A stretch of 64,000 nucleotides of DNA from Ctena decussata (lineage: Eukaryota; Mollusca; Bivalvia; Lucinida; Lucinidae), in the NCBI GenBank assembly GCA_963989385.1, contig OZ022503.1, positions 91,832,638 through 91,896,637 of the forward strand, given 5' to 3'. The notes under the pieces were generated by a model. It was not told where the DNA came from. It was given only the letters and a program-made list of their open reading frames with translations, and ran no database searches. Shown in pieces: positions 43,493 to 55,147 of this stretch (the stretch's first letter is position 1; every line of letters begins with the position of its first letter). The position numbers were made by a program, and so were the translations under genes.

Positions 43493-44689
43493 TCTGCACA
43501 TTCGTATTCCCGAAGTGCTGCGCAAACGTATCCAGGAACTCAAAACCAAATCTGCGCAGATATAATTCACACAGCGGCCTGCACTACATAAAAATTCATG
43601 CTAGCATGTCCATGTATTGTCACATATTTACAATCAGAGACTTTAAGCTAAAAGACTGTATCAATTACCTTGACTTCACGGTCACCTAGTGGGGCGGGGT
43701 AAATATTTCATAAAACCTAAAGCTAACATCAGTTAAAAAATAAACTAAATCCGTCTTTTAAGATTTATGGAACCAAATGCCACCAGAATGCTTAAAGATT
43801 TACGCCTTTGTTTTTTATTACAAAAACGGTTTCGTGCAACTTTTATACAGTAACTTCGAAATGGCCCATTTATACATTTGACAATAATTATTAAGAGCAA
43901 TTTTTGTGAGAAGTTACTTTATTCCAAGAAATAAAATAAATTTTGTAAAATCGCGGTCCGCCATCGAAATCGCCTCATTGGACAGAATTAATTTGCTCTG
44001 ACGTCACCAGCGCGTGCACGAATAAGAAAAATACCTAGGTATCGTCATATCACTGTAAGGCGTGGTATCGACTCTCCTATTGGCTGACGATTGTGTTCAT
44101 TTACATTTTCAATCTCTATACTTTATTTTAATTAAGAACTGCATCAAACTGAATCACTGTTTCTGAACTTTTACAATGAATTTACATATGATTATATATT
44201 ATCTAACGAAATTAGTCATATTGAGTATTTTAAAGATTGTGAAAAAAATGAGGTAGTATACCTTTAAACAAACCCCCAAAAATATCCTTTCAGTGTCCCT
44301 AACTGTCTGTGCCCCCATCCCCCCTCTCCACAACCACCACCTCCACACAGACACTAATTTTCCAAACATTTTTTCTGGATCTTTGTTAGAATTCACTTAG
44401 TAGATATATAAAGCTCAAAATTGTAGGGTTTGAACTTTAGAATAACATATTTTGGACTGTTGATTGGATTGTATGCAATACACAGTGTAGATGGTTGCTA
44501 TTGCAATTTTACCTCTTTTCGTACTTTGGCATCATGTTTCAGGCTGAGTGTTGAAAAAGCATGCATTTGATAAAAGATAATGTCAATACTAGAAATGGCA
44601 GTAAGCATGGCTTACTAAATACCCCTGGCATTTTATCTTTGTCCAAAACAAACTACAATGTTTTGCTTTCCCAATACACCATGTGATTG
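43493..44689. other. Unassigned stretch
   Basis: No repeat or coding signal seen. Confidence 0.35.
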
Positions 44690-45790
44690 CTAGGAAAATT
44701 ACAAAGGGTCATATCTCAGCTCTAATACGGTCTAAGAGTAGAAAGTAAACTTTTTCCATGTAGACCTTCACAGGGGCATAGCTGAGCCCTAAAATCCTTT
44801 CAGAAAAAAACAACAACAAAAAATATGTATCAAATCTTTTTTTATGCCGCATACATGGATCAAATCTGAAAAGAATTGGAGCAAAAACCCGAAGAAAATT
44901 GTGCCCCCCCCCCCACAAACCCCCTCCCCAAAAAGGCATAACTCCCAATAAATGGGCTGGAACTGAAAACCAAAGCTTTAATGCACATCTTCATACCAAT
45001 ATGTCTTCACATACTTAGCTTCCAGAAAATCCATCAAACAGTCAAGCATTTTCAACAGAGAACTTCAAAGGGGCACAACTCAGCCTTTAGGTCCCTCTGG
45101 GAAAAACTGAAAAATATATATCTATCTTTTCTTATGCTGCATCCAAAGATCAAATGTTAAAAGAATCAGAGCTAGATTAGTGAAAATACCCTATGAAATT
45201 GTGCAAAATGTATCAAAAAGGGGCATAACTCATGTTGAAAGGGCTGGAACTGAAAATCTTACCCTTAATGCACCCCTTCATACCAATATGTGTTCACATA
45301 TTTAGTTTCAAGAAAATCTATCAAACAGTCGAAAACAAACATTTTGCATAGAAAATTTCAAAGGGTCACAACTCAGCCCTAAGATCTTCCTGGAAAAAAA
45401 AACTGCAAAATGTATATCTGGATCAAATTTAAAAAGAATCAACAAAAATGGCCGAAAAAAACTACAAAAGTAGTAAAAAAAAATATCAAAAAGAAGCATA
45501 ACTCACTCAAATAGAGCCAGAATCCTAAACTCTAACCTTAAAGGACATATTCATACCAATATGTGTTCATAAACTTTATTTTAAGAAAATCTGTCAAATG
45601 GTCTAAGAGGATTAGTAATAACAAACGTTTTTCTTTTTTAACTGAGATCTTCTAAGGGCCATAACTCTGGAAAAGTTTTGCCAAATCAAAAATTGCTGAA
45701 ACAGCTGTATCCTTATTTTCTAAGGTGTATATATATTCACAAGTTTTCAAGGACCTCATTTGAAGATTTCAGATGGACAGATGGAGGGAC
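44690..45790. repeat. Four degenerate tandem units, about 295 bp (AGGGGCATAACTCAGCCC)
   Basis: GGGGCATAGCTGAGCCC (44773), GGGGCACAACTCAGCC (45070), GGGTCACAACTCAGCCC (45362) and AGGGCCATAACTCTGG (45655) mark successive units. Each also has CATACCAATATGTGTTCACA and AAGAAAATC.ATCAAACAGTC. Non-coding satellite-type repeat. Confidence 0.8.
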
Positions 45791-46880
45791 ATCAAAACAG
45801 TATATCCCCCACTAACAGTTTACATTGGGTATAATAAAGCATATAGGAATGACAATATATTACATACATGTTTTGCAAGGTGCTCTGTTTACAAAGGCTC
45901 ATGTGGTCTTTGGTCGGCAGATTTGGCATCTCCTCTGATGGCTATTTTTCATCAAGTGCAGAGAACCATGAAATTTAGGTCAACATCAGACATGACTCAT
46001 TCATCTTTGCACACCAAGAATGAAACCTGTATCCCATCTGATTACTCAGAAACTGAGCTAACCTAAATTTTCTGTGTTCAAGGGTCTGTATTTAATATGT
46101 CATGGCCTCATAGACATCACAACATTCAGTTGGTCTTGTAAATCAAGATTGAAGATGTACCTGTATAGCAAGTTTGGACTTCATCTCTTACTTAGAAACT
46201 GAGTTTAAATGCAACAGGTGAATCTTTTGCGAACATGTACACACATGCACATTTGCACACGCAAGCACATAAAAGGTATCACAAAAATGATAATTAAGTA
46301 ACAGTTTTATGTGAAACAACAAAAAAAAAACCCAAAAAACTCAGAACTTTCTTGCATGAGTTATCGATAACAGATTCAGGTAAGCAAAGTTTCATTATTT
46401 ATTCAGTGGCAATGAAATTAAATTGATACTTTCTCATTTTGACAATGACCTAAAATGGTGAATGACAGACGAATCAACCAATAATCAGGCAAACTTCAAA
46501 TTTTAAGAAAATACCAATGCCAGCAAGAGTTGTCAGAAGACAAAATACCGTTATATCCGCTTCCGGTGAGTGGCGGTGTTTTTGAGGTGTGTGAAGAAAT
46601 ATATTCAAAATGTGAGGATTAAAGGAATTTATTGGCCAAAAAGTGGGTACTGTGCTTTCTAATATGTACTAGAATGCTTTTGCTGTCAAAAATGTGAAAA
46701 AAATAGAACTAAGATAGTCAGAAACTCTCATTTTACATCAGAAATTATCAAACTCTGTTTTGAATATTACTCATCGATGGGCGACGCCATTATATGTTAG
46801 CCTGACTTAATCTCCCTATTATACTCTATTATGTTATAATCATTCAATTGTTGTCAGTATAGGGGTCACGCTGAATGGAT
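45791..46880. other. Unassigned stretch upstream of ORF1-only element
   Basis: Nothing recognised. The 5' part of the ORF1-only element may begin here, but no boundary is visible. Confidence 0.35.
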
Positions 46881-46920
46881 TTTGAAGTATACTGAACAAA
46901 ATTACAAATCCTACGTGTCT

Positions 46921-46957
46921 TATAAAAAGAGTTCAGTCGCAAACTTTAGCATCAGTT
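46921..46957 (+). promoter_or_regulatory. Possible TATA box and initiator
   Basis: TATAAAAA at 46921 is followed 33 bp on by TCAGTT (46952-46957), an initiator-like word, just ahead of the ATG at 46966. If used, the leader would be only about 12 nt and the upstream ATG at 46882 would be excluded. Speculative. Confidence 0.25.
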
Positions 46958-46965
46958 TAGTGAAA

Positions 46966-48024
46966 ATGAGTGAAACAGGTGAAAAAGCTGACATCATAGC
47001 TGAAGAACCAGAACGACCAATGGAAATTACAGAACAATCACAGCATCCTAGTCAGTCTCACTCTGCTGAGTCTGATGTAAGTTATACCCCAAAGGGAGGT
47101 GTGAAACGGTTTCTTACTCCATCACCGGCTAGTAAACTAGATTCGCTAAAGAAAATTCGACAAGTGTCTGGCGAAGTTTCAGAGATTTGTGAGGTGGAGG
47201 AAGGGGCTATGAGTATGTTAGTCGGCATGGAACCTGAGCTCGTGGCTGTTCCAATGGACCTCAAAGATGTAACCCGGGTAGCGACTGAATTGAAGGAAAT
47301 AATGCTACCTGAAATTGGTGAATTCATCCGCAGTCAAATGCCGGATATAGATAGTATTGTCAACAAAGCCATAGACAGTGCCGTCAATCGAATCACTGAC
47401 ACATTAGCACGTGAAGTTGCGACCGTAAAGAAAGAAAACGCTGATTTAAAGAAGGAAAATGTCGACTTAAGAACTTCTTTACGCCAACTCGAATTTAGGG
47501 TTACAAAGGTGGAGGAAGCTGCGGATCTCAGTGAACAATATGGCCGCAGAAATTGTGTTCGCATATCAGGTGTCCAAGAGGAGAATAACGAAGATACGGA
47601 CAGAATAGTTCAAAACATGGCAAGGGACTTAAATGTCAATCTAACTTTAGCTGATATAGATCGATCTCACAGAGTTGGAAAGCCAAGATCCGGTCGCCAG
47701 CGACCGATCATAGTAAAGTTCGCGACATATAGAGCACGTCAAAGTCTGTATCTGAAACGTCTGGATCTTCGAGACAAAGACAGCTGGAATAATGTTTTCA
47801 TTAATGAGGACTTAACTGCGCGGCGGAACGAACTGTTGTTCAACGCTAGACAATACGTTAGAACTAAATTAGTGAAATCTGCATATTCTTCCGATGGGAA
47901 AATATTTGTTAAAGACAATCGTGATAAAAAGCACATGATACATACCAAAGAAGATCTTGAAGTGTTTGGTTCTCTAACCGTATCCAGGATTGGCTCCTCA
48001 AGTGTAGGCGCAACCGGGCCATAG
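46966..48024 (+). CDS. LINE ORF1-like protein (coiled coil plus RRM-like), no ORF2 attached
   Basis: An uninterrupted frame. I prefer the ATG at 46966 (GTGAAAATGAG; 352 aa), although the frame is open from an ATG at 46882 (380 aa). Counting from 46882: acidic, Ser/Pro-rich N-terminus (30-120); predicted coiled coil (about 165-220, EVATVKKENADLKKENVDLR); RRM-like domain (about 222-290, with RNCVRISGV and RPIIVKF strands); basic C-terminal domain (290-360). This is the layout of LINE ORF1 RNA-binding chaperones, which trimerise and coat element RNA. No endonuclease or RT follows; the 3' side is AT-rich and ends in a TAA-type tail at 48440. It could be a half-LINE or a domesticated intronless gene. 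Confidence 0.75.
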   Translation: MSETGEKADIIAEEPERPMEITEQSQHPSQSHSAESDVSYTPKGGVKRFLTPSPASKLDSLKKIRQVSGEVSEICEVEEGAMSMLVGMEPELVAVPMDLKDVTRVATELKEIMLPEIGEFIRSQMPDIDSIVNKAIDSAVNRITDTLAREVATVKKENADLKKENVDLRTSLRQLEFRVTKVEEAADLSEQYGRRNCVRISGVQEENNEDTDRIVQNMARDLNVNLTLADIDRSHRVGKPRSGRQRPIIVKFATYRARQSLYLKRLDLRDKDSWNNVFINEDLTARRNELLFNARQYVRTKLVKSAYSSDGKIFVKDNRDKKHMIHTKEDLEVFGSLTVSRIGSSSVGATGP

Positions 48025-48470
48025 ATTATTCAGCATAAAGGGGCTTACAAACTTTTGTTACGTAGTATACTCTAAAGCGCGTTCGCGCCATTGACTCATA
48101 CAATGGACTGCCAATAGCAATTATTTATGGCTTTTCATATTAAAATTTGGTCTGACGTCATACATACAATTCAGTATAGACTTATTATTGCAAAAAGGCT
48201 GGCGTTTGTGGCTGAAGTCATTTGATTTTGCGAGAGTTGCGAGATATTAAGCTTTAGATATCTATTAATTCCTCGCATTTCTGACACCCCTTATTTCGGG
48301 AAATGAAACGCCTTTCTTTTAGCTGAGATTAGATGATATGCATTATTAATTAATTTTGATATAATTTGATGGATAGTGCATATTTAGTATGTTTCTCTTT
48401 TTTTTTTTAAGAATGGCTACTTAAACCTGTAAATAAGTAAATAAATAATAATAATATGTAACACATAGTG
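48025..48470 (+). mobile_element. 3' region and TAA/AATAAA-type tail of the ORF1-only element
   Basis: No ORF2 sequence in any frame. The end reads AAATAAGTAAATAAATAATAATAATATG, a short-repeat tail with an AATAAA signal, typical of non-LTR element 3' ends. Confidence 0.5.
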
Positions 48471-48577
48471 AAAGTACTCTTCCTTTTGAAGAGCTACGCC
48501 TGCGAACTAGCTGATCGGACTGCTCTTAGTGCATTTCGATCTGCAGTTCGTCCATGTCGAAGTTTATTCTCATGTAA

Positions 48578-48812
48578 GATGTAGGGGCGTAGCTAGGGGC
48601 AATTTCATAATACGCACAACCATGTTTTATTCTCTACTTCTTGAAGGGAAAGCTAGTATTTCGGCCACTTTGGTAATTGGTATTGAAATCTTGTCTAATT
48701 TATAAATATTCAGCATGCAAATATGCAGGTGCGTTTTGAAATTTTGTCAATTTTGACAAAATTTCAATACGCACTTGCGTATTTGCCGTATAGGTAGCTA
48801 CGCCCTTGAGAT
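48578..48812. mobile_element. Palindromic element with GGGGCGTAGCTA ends
   Basis: TAGGGGCGTAGCTAGGGGCA at the left pairs with TAGCTACGCCCTT at the right. The inner arms are TACGCAC...ATGTT and AATACGCACTTGCG, and the core GAAATTTTGTCAATTTTGACAAAATTTC is near perfect. GGGGCGTAGC termini are common among hAT-type MITEs (from memory). No exact target duplication seen. Confidence 0.7.
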
Positions 48813-49428
48813 GTCACTGATATGTGGGCCTGCGAGTCTTATTCGCTCAATATTTAATGTGGTACAACAGCTGTAGATCATAACCTTTGCACCTGGAAGA
48901 TCGTACGTGCATCACTGTAGCACAAACTTTTTTTGTCCTCTGATTGTTTCTAATATGTTTCCGATAAGTAATAACATTTACAGTGTCCTTACTGGGAGGT
49001 GTCGTGGAGCACTCGCAGCCTGATCGGAGCCTTAGTTGTTAGATTTTCGGTGGTAGCGCATTACTCATGAGGACAAGGAAGACTCTGACCTGACTGCGTA
49101 TGAAGGTCTATTTTTCACGTTTCACGTGACACTGCTTAACTGTACACAAGATTAAACAAGGTAACCAATTTGCCATTGGACTTAAGTCCCGGTTGCTGTA
49201 AATTCATCTATAGTGAGCTTTCGATGTCTCGAAGTCAAACTTCAGCCCAAACTACTGAGGTCTCAGAGTAAGTTTTCTGGTACCAGAAAAATACTTTGAG
49301 ATATCAGTGGATCGGGATAACAGGAGTTGAAATGCAAATGAAAATAGGAAATATATTCTTTGATATGGGGGTGTTTTGAGATATCAGTGTTCGAGATATC
49401 GGGAGTTGGCTGTATCTTTATTTACCCT
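48813..49428. repeat. Weak palindromic remnant and unassigned sequence
   Basis: ACTCGCAGCCTGATCGGAGCC and GACTCTGACCTGACTGCG (49010-49105) form weak arms like those at 52140-52265. GAGATATCAGTG occurs twice near 49310 and 49378. Confidence 0.4.
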
Positions 49429-49585
49429 CACGCATCAACCGTAGACCGGGCGACAATGGTATCTATGGTGCCCAGTGTACGAGCGAACTGCCAATGCTCG
49501 GTACAACCAGCGTATTCGAGCTGAATGATCAGAGCTCTCCAGTTCCTAATATATAGGATTATTGTTGTACAAATTAGTTGCCTAC
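49429..49585 (+). repeat. Direct repeat copy 1, about 157 bp
   Basis: TGCTCGGTACAACCAGCGTATTCG...TATAGGATTATT recurs at 49932-50090 with roughly 80% identity by eye. Confidence 0.65.
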
Positions 49586-49734
49586 AAAGTGTCTCTAATA
49601 CAGCCTCTGATATACTATAAGCTGCGTAGACGGAAAATAATAATAATAATAAAATGCCGATTTATGTCTGGCGATTCACCTTACACTACTCAGTTTATGA
49701 CTAGGGTTAGCGAGGCAGCTGCGTACGGGCTCAT

Positions 49735-49830
49735 GGCATCGGAACAGCGTTGGATCAGCGTTGAATCAACGTCACGACGTCGGGTAAATGTTGATTCAAC
49801 GTTGATTAGACGTTGTGTGCCCGATGGGAA
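49735..49830. mobile_element. GTTGAATCAACGT palindromic element
   Basis: GATCAGCGTTGAATCAACGT on the left pairs with ATGTTGATTCAACGTTGATT on the right, ending GTGTGCCCGATGGG. It lies between the two direct repeats 49429-49585 and 49932-50090. Confidence 0.65.
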
Positions 49831-49931
49831 ACCAGTGATTGTGTGATACGAGTCTTGTATAATGTTTGTGCTGCTTGATATTAGGACGGACTTGATGTCC
49901 ATCATTGTTAGTTCCTCGACCTGTTATTAAT

Positions 49932-50090
49932 CTCATGTATCAACCTTTCAACTGGACAACAATTATTTGTGGTACCCCATGTACGAATGAACTGTACATG
50001 CTCGGTTCAACCAGCGTATTCGCGCCGACTGATCAGAGCCTTCCAGTTAATGATATATGGGATTATTATAATACAAATTAAATGTTTGTA
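49932..50090 (+). repeat. Direct repeat copy 2
   Basis: TGCTCGGTTCAACCAGCGTATTCG...ATATGGGATTATT, as in copy 1. Confidence 0.65.
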
Positions 50091-50650
50091 ATATACGTTC
50101 TGCTATTGTTAAGTGATGTACCATGATTTACGGTGACATTTGTAACTCGCAGACTGCTCTAAGCGTTCGCTGTCCCGTAGACAGGGATTGCTTAGTAGTA
50201 CTGGGAGGGCCCTCGCCTGAGTGCGTAGGTGAATAGGCTGATTCAGGTCTACCGGCACTTCACGTGACATCATCCAATTTGTTTAAAAGGTAAAGTTACT
50301 GGTAACCTGTGTGCTGTTAGAATTGTTAGACTGACGTTTCAATAACTCACATGTACATGTAAATCGTGCCCAGTATTTGTAATAGGGTCTGGCGACGAAC
50401 CTGCACTAACTGGAGACATTTGAACTTTTTGACAAATAAGTATCTGATAGGATTTGAGAGCACTTCTTTGTGTCGCATAATGTCCTGTTACACGTACCTG
50501 TAAGCTGAATGGAAGCTTTGCTGTTCAATGCTGTGACTTCCTCTGGTCGTAGAAAGGCTGTTAGAACAGGAAAGAGTCTGACCCGACTGTGCATGTCAGT
50601 AAATATTTCTAAATCCGTGAAAGAAGCCACGGTTGCTCAATGGGTCATGG
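50091..50650. other. Unassigned, with weak palindrome remnants
   Basis: GCAGACTGCTCTAAGCGTTCG near 50157 and GAGTCTGACCCGACTGTGC near 50572 are compatible with further decayed members of the 48990/52140 palindrome family. Confidence 0.3.
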
Positions 50651-50864
50651 TCTAACGGTCCTGGGTTCGATTCCCGCTGGAGGCGGAAATATCTCACCCT
50701 AGGCACGGTTTAATTGCACTTAGCCTTTCATAGTCACCATCCAATCGTCATGATGTGAAAATACTAGCGGTCCTGGGTTTGATTCCCGCTAGAGGCGGAA
50801 ATATCTTACCCTAGGCACTGTTCCACTGCACTTAGCCTTTCATAGTCACCCTCCAATCGTCATT
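50651..50864 (+). mobile_element. Tandemly duplicated SINE (family 2) fragment
   Basis: ACGGTCCTGGGTTCGATTCC...TAGCCTTTCATAGTCACC occurs at 50651-50763 and again at 50765-50864. Each starts at the B box and lacks the A box. Body shared with 29785-29960. Confidence 0.75.
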
Positions 50865-51059
50865 CAAATTCAAATTCTTTATTACTCTTAGGTTACACAT
50901 GTATGTAACAACATAAGGAGCAATCTATATGTGCATTTCAAAACAACTTTATGGCGAACATTTTCACAACAATTCCAACATACATACTTGAGGGCAACAT
51001 CGTAGGTATTATATAATAAGAGCTGAAAATAAAGTTTAACTATTCCGAGAAAGAGAAAG

Positions 51060-51182
51060 AAAGAGAGAGAGAGAGAGAGCCCAACAGGCACACAATTTTG
51101 AATCAACCTTGAATAAACCCTGATTCAACATCGTGACGTTGAATCATGGTTGAATCAAGGTTGTTCCAATCTCGTGTTTGCC

Positions 51183-51222
<40 letters not shown>
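51060..51222. mobile_element. GTTGAATCA palindromic element bounded by GA microsatellites
   Basis: Ends GCCCAACAGGCACAC (51080) and CGTGTTTGCCCAGTG (51173). Arms TGAATCAACCTTGAATAAACC and GGTTGAATCAAGGTTG pair around ATCGTGACG. (GA)n runs lie directly on both sides (51060-51079 and 51187-51222), suggesting insertion into a GA tract. Confidence 0.7.
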
Positions 51223-51224
<2 letters not shown>

Positions 51225-51487
51225 ATTTCAATCAATCATCACATATAACTAGTACATCCTTACTTTCTATGTAGCTATGAATTCTTTACTGTTGCATGTT
51301 TATAACTTTTGTTAGACGCCTTCATTGCATTCATTCAAGAAATGCAGTGGACCGAAACGCCTTAACCGGTTAAGGCTGATTCAGTCCGTGCATTTCATGA
51401 ATGAGCAAGAGGCGTGTTGTACAATTCTAATTCTTGTGAATGGAATATATTGCTGTTGTAGACCAAAAGTAATAATAATAATAATAA
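51223..51487. mobile_element. Unassigned sequence ending in a (TAA)n tail
   Basis: GTAATAATAATAATAAATGG at 51468-51487 looks like a retroposon tail; CCTTAACCGGTTAAGG near 51359 is a perfect 16-bp palindrome. The body is not recognised. Confidence 0.4.
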
Positions 51488-51559
51488 ATGGATTTTAACC
51501 AGTACTTTATGGTGAGTTTTAATACTTATGCTATTCTACTTATCCTGCACTGTCTTCGT

Positions 51560-51745
51560 CCTAAACCTCTGGACATTTCCAACTCTTTCAAGTGGGCTCT
51601 TCCATCTTCCGACTTGGAAAAGTCCACCTGGTCTAATAGGAAATTTTCAACAAACAAAACGAGGGAGCTAACAGTGCAGACCCCGGTCCGAGTGCTTTTC
51701 AGCACTCTGGCCCCGGTCTGCACAGTTCGCCTGGAGATGTCCAAA
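51560..51745. repeat. Hairpin GTGCAGACCCCGGTC
   Basis: GTGCAGACCCCGGTCCGAGTGC and GCACTCTGGCCCCGGTCTGCAC (51675-51724) form a 22-bp stem with a 6-nt loop. CTGGACATTTCC (51569) and GGAGATGTCC (51731) may extend it. Confidence 0.7.
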
Positions 51746-51904
51746 TCTTTAGGGGGAAAAAATCGATCATGCTATAAAGAAGGTAATGGAATACTAAAAA
51801 GATACATAATAATTTGTGTTATAAAACGCTTTGCATACACACGCACACTCGTTCACGCCGAATTTCATATACATTTAGACTACAAAATCTTGTCCCCTTC
51901 CGCC

Positions 51905-51995
51905 GCAGCGGGCACATGGCGTAGGATTGACGTCGATGCGACGTCGTTGCGTCGCACAGACGTCATTGCGACGTCATTACATCGTCGTAGGAACG
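51905..51995. mobile_element. GACGTC-rich palindromic element
   Basis: AGCGGGCACATGG, then GACGTCGATGCGACGTCG-TTGCGTCGCACAGACGTC. The same terminal words as the GTTGAATCA palindromes, but a different internal palindromic word. Confidence 0.5.
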
Positions 51996-52139
51996 TAAAT
52001 TATACTTTTTTCCGGGACAAAACGGATTTAACCAGAAATATTGCTAAATTTCATCAGTCTCAAATTGGACTGCATTATCATACGGTATATACTGATGCTG
52101 CCGCACGCTAAGGCGCTTCATGAATACAGGAACACAGAC

Positions 52140-52265
52140 GACCAGGATAGCTTGCAAACCTGCGCAGTCCGATCAGAGCTGCTTTTGTACCTATCAATCC
52201 ACGAATTTCAGGAAATCATCAGCATGAATATTAGAAACTCTGATCGGACTGTGCACGCGCCGCCG
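52140..52265. mobile_element. Palindromic remnant CGCAGTCCGATCAGAG
   Basis: GCGCAGTCCGATCAGAGC and ACTCTGATCGGACTGTGC pair across an 70-bp loop; akin to the CAGACTGATCAGAG arms of the 250-bp MITE. Confidence 0.6.
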
Positions 52266-52554
52266 CGAGATAACACCGCCCGCGCATGCGCCAGCATGAG
52301 CGAATCAGATCCCATAAAGACATGCATATATATAACCAGTTTATAGCTGGCAGCATATATTCTTTCTTACAAGATTTTATTGTATTTTTAGCAAAAAAGA
52401 ATCTCGCAACAGGTTACTACATTGCAGGTAAAAGCTGTTAAATACATGATGTGAAAACAAGGGGATAAATGCATAATTGCTGCCGTAATTTCACGAAGTG
52501 ATACATAGATTCACAAATATCTATCTCAACATTTGTACAACATATGCATATGTA

Positions 52555-52680
52555 TGAATGCCGTCGCATCCGCGCAGCCTCATCCGAGTCCTTCATATTC
52601 GTACAATCTATGAATCCTGAGGCATCTATAAGAGACAAGTGACGACTCAGATCAGTCTGCGCAGATGCGCGCATTCTTTA
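52555..52680. mobile_element. Palindromic remnant GCATCCGCGCAG
   Basis: CGCATCCGCGCAGCCTCATCCGAGTC pairs imperfectly with GACTCAGATCAGTCTGCGCAGATGCG. Confidence 0.6.
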
Positions 52681-52763
52681 GAAAGTATAATGCACAAAAG
52701 GCTACATCAATATATTTCGCCGCATAGTCAAGGACCTCTTTCGAAACTATAATTATAGAAATA

Positions 52764-55019
52764 TTATATAAGTGTTGTATTGTAATCAGTTTTCATAATT
52801 ATTTCAATGAAATTTGACAAGTTTCTTTGAGTTGTTGCATTTTGATTGTTCATCAATTCATTAAACTTTAAGATGTTTGGGTATCGTGTAAAGTAGGGTT
52901 GTATAAATTTTTTCCTTTGTTCAGTAAAAAATACGCATTTCATTATGTAGTGAAATTCATCGCCTACTTCAAAACCACAGAGATTACAAATTCTTTCATT
53001 TACTGGTTTAGATTGCCAGCGTCCCAATTCGACTGGTAGCTTATGATTTCTGGTTCTGAAAGCAGTTAATATTCTGCAAAGTTTATTTGACAAGTTTTTG
53101 AAATAGTTATTTATACCAAATTCATTTTTGATTAATCTATAATTTATGCCACTTGTTGATTTATTTAAAAGTGAATCCCATTTTTGTAAAAATTGATCTC
53201 TAATTTTTTGCTTGAAAGCTTGGCAAAACCATTTCTTGTTTATTTCACTTTGGGACATCCATACATTTCCGAAACCGTTTGTTACTATCAGATTTTTTAT
53301 GTTACCGATCCAGTTAGATTTGCATTTTCCTTGTTCGTTTAAACTATAAATAATTTGATAAACCATTGTTGATAATTTATTGCTATTAAAATCTAGTAAT
53401 TTAGTCCAGAACGAAACCATCCTGGCTTTGATATCAACTTCTAACGGATAAATGCCAAGCTCTCCATAAACCATATATGATGGAGTCGATTTTTTCAGTT
53501 TAAGAATATGTTTAAAGAATTTTAATTGGACTCTTTCAATAATGTCTAAATTCCCACTGCCCCAGATTTCACAACCATAGAGTAAAACTGGTTTTATCAT
53601 TTTGTTGAACAAATCAATTTGCATGTTAATTGGTAAATTCAGTGTCCTAGTTTTCCTTAGGAGAGAAAACATTGCATTGTTAGCTTGTTCTGCAATATGC
53701 TTTTTACAATTCAGATAAGATCCACTTCTAGACAAGAAAATGCCTAAATATTTATACTCGTTTACTAGGTCTAACTCTACTCCGTTATAGTAAAAGTGGT
53801 AGTTTTTGGGATATCTGCCAGCACCGAAGACTAAAATTTTTGTTTTGGAAATATTCACAGTCAATTTCCATGTGTCGCAATATTGCTGAAATTTGTTTAA
53901 CATATATTGTAAGTCCTCCTTTGTATTGCTAAATAAAACTGTGTCATCTGCAAAAAGTATGATAAAAATCTTAAGGTATGCGTATATATTGTTGTCATTT
54001 GTTTCACAGCTTACGCCATCAGCTTTATTCAAGTGGAAAAAATGCTCTAAATCATTTAAATAAAGGGAGAATAATACGGGGGACAAATTTTCCCCCTGAC
54101 GAACCCCTTTGCAACATGGGAAGAATGCGGATGAGCCTTCCTGAGTAGATATTCGAGATTTTATATTGTTATACATATTTTTAATGAAATTTAAACACTT
54201 TCCATTAACCATGTAATCTGTAAGTTTTGACCATAAACCACCCCTCCAAACGTTATCAAATGCTTGCTGAAAATCAATGAAAGAGCAAAAAAGTTTTTTA
54301 CTATTTGATTTAGACATTTCCATCAGGCTTTGTATAACAAATAGATTATCTAGCGTAGAAAATCCTTTACGAAACCCTGACTGGGAGGAGCTTATAACTT
54401 CATATTTTTCGACAAAATTACTTATTCTTGTGTTTATTATTGATGTAAAAAGTTTACCGAGACAGCTTAGTAAAGTTATAGGTCGGTAATTTTCAGGCAA
54501 ACTTTTATTTCCTTTATTTTTATATATGGGTAAAATATCACCTAGGGCCCAACTCTCTGGCACGATGCCTTTTTCAAATAGAATATTGAATAGTTTTAAG
54601 TAAATTGGTAAAAATATATGTATTGTGTTTTTAATGTGTTCATTAAGAACGTTATCAATACCCGGGCTTTTGTTATTTTTTAGCATTTTAACAGCAGATA
54701 AGATTTCTTGGGTATTTATTGGTTGATTTATTTCTTCGTTTATAGCTGCAAAATCATCTATATTAGACGTAGAATTATTTGCGTTTTGATTACTTTCACT
54801 GCACTCGACGTTTTCACCGAGACTAGAATTTAGGGATTTAAAATAGGTATATAGTTCTTTTAATGGGGGTTTTGTCTCTTTCGATTTATCAACTGAATTT
54901 ATGATTTTCCAAAATTCGCGTGGATTAGATGTTTTTAATGTTTTCAATTTATTTATTCTGTCGTTTTTAAATTTTTTAATGCTTTGTGCAATCGTGTTTT
55001 TGTATTCCTTGCTTACCAT
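52764..55019 (-). pseudogene. LINE ORF2, reverse transcriptase part (frameshifted from endonuclease)
   Basis: Reverse-transcribes element RNA at the nicked target. The 751 codons from the first ATG (55019) are open. The same frame is already open from about 55186 and carries the usual linker (KKNLAETNN, WFSFECKTARNR), so the ATG is not the true start. Motifs: LKNNKSPGIDNV (about 113), YRPITLLSCLGK, SSQSGFRKGFSTLDN, FIDFQQAFDNVW (catalytic Asp), GVRQGENLSPVLFSLYLNDL, and LFADD (356-359, catalytic Asp pair). Near the C-terminus, CNLCGFEVGDEFHYIMKC resembles a CCHC-type zinc motif. No RNase H domain seen. RT core residues are intact; the gene is broken only upstream. Confidence 0.85.
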
Positions 55020-55147
55020 TTTCAGTATATTTTTATAATAAGGACTTTTATATTTATTGTATTTTTTTCTTATGCTGTGATACCTGTTCCTTGCTGTTTT
55101 ACATTCAAAACTGAACCATTGTTTATGTCGATGATTATTTGTTTCTG

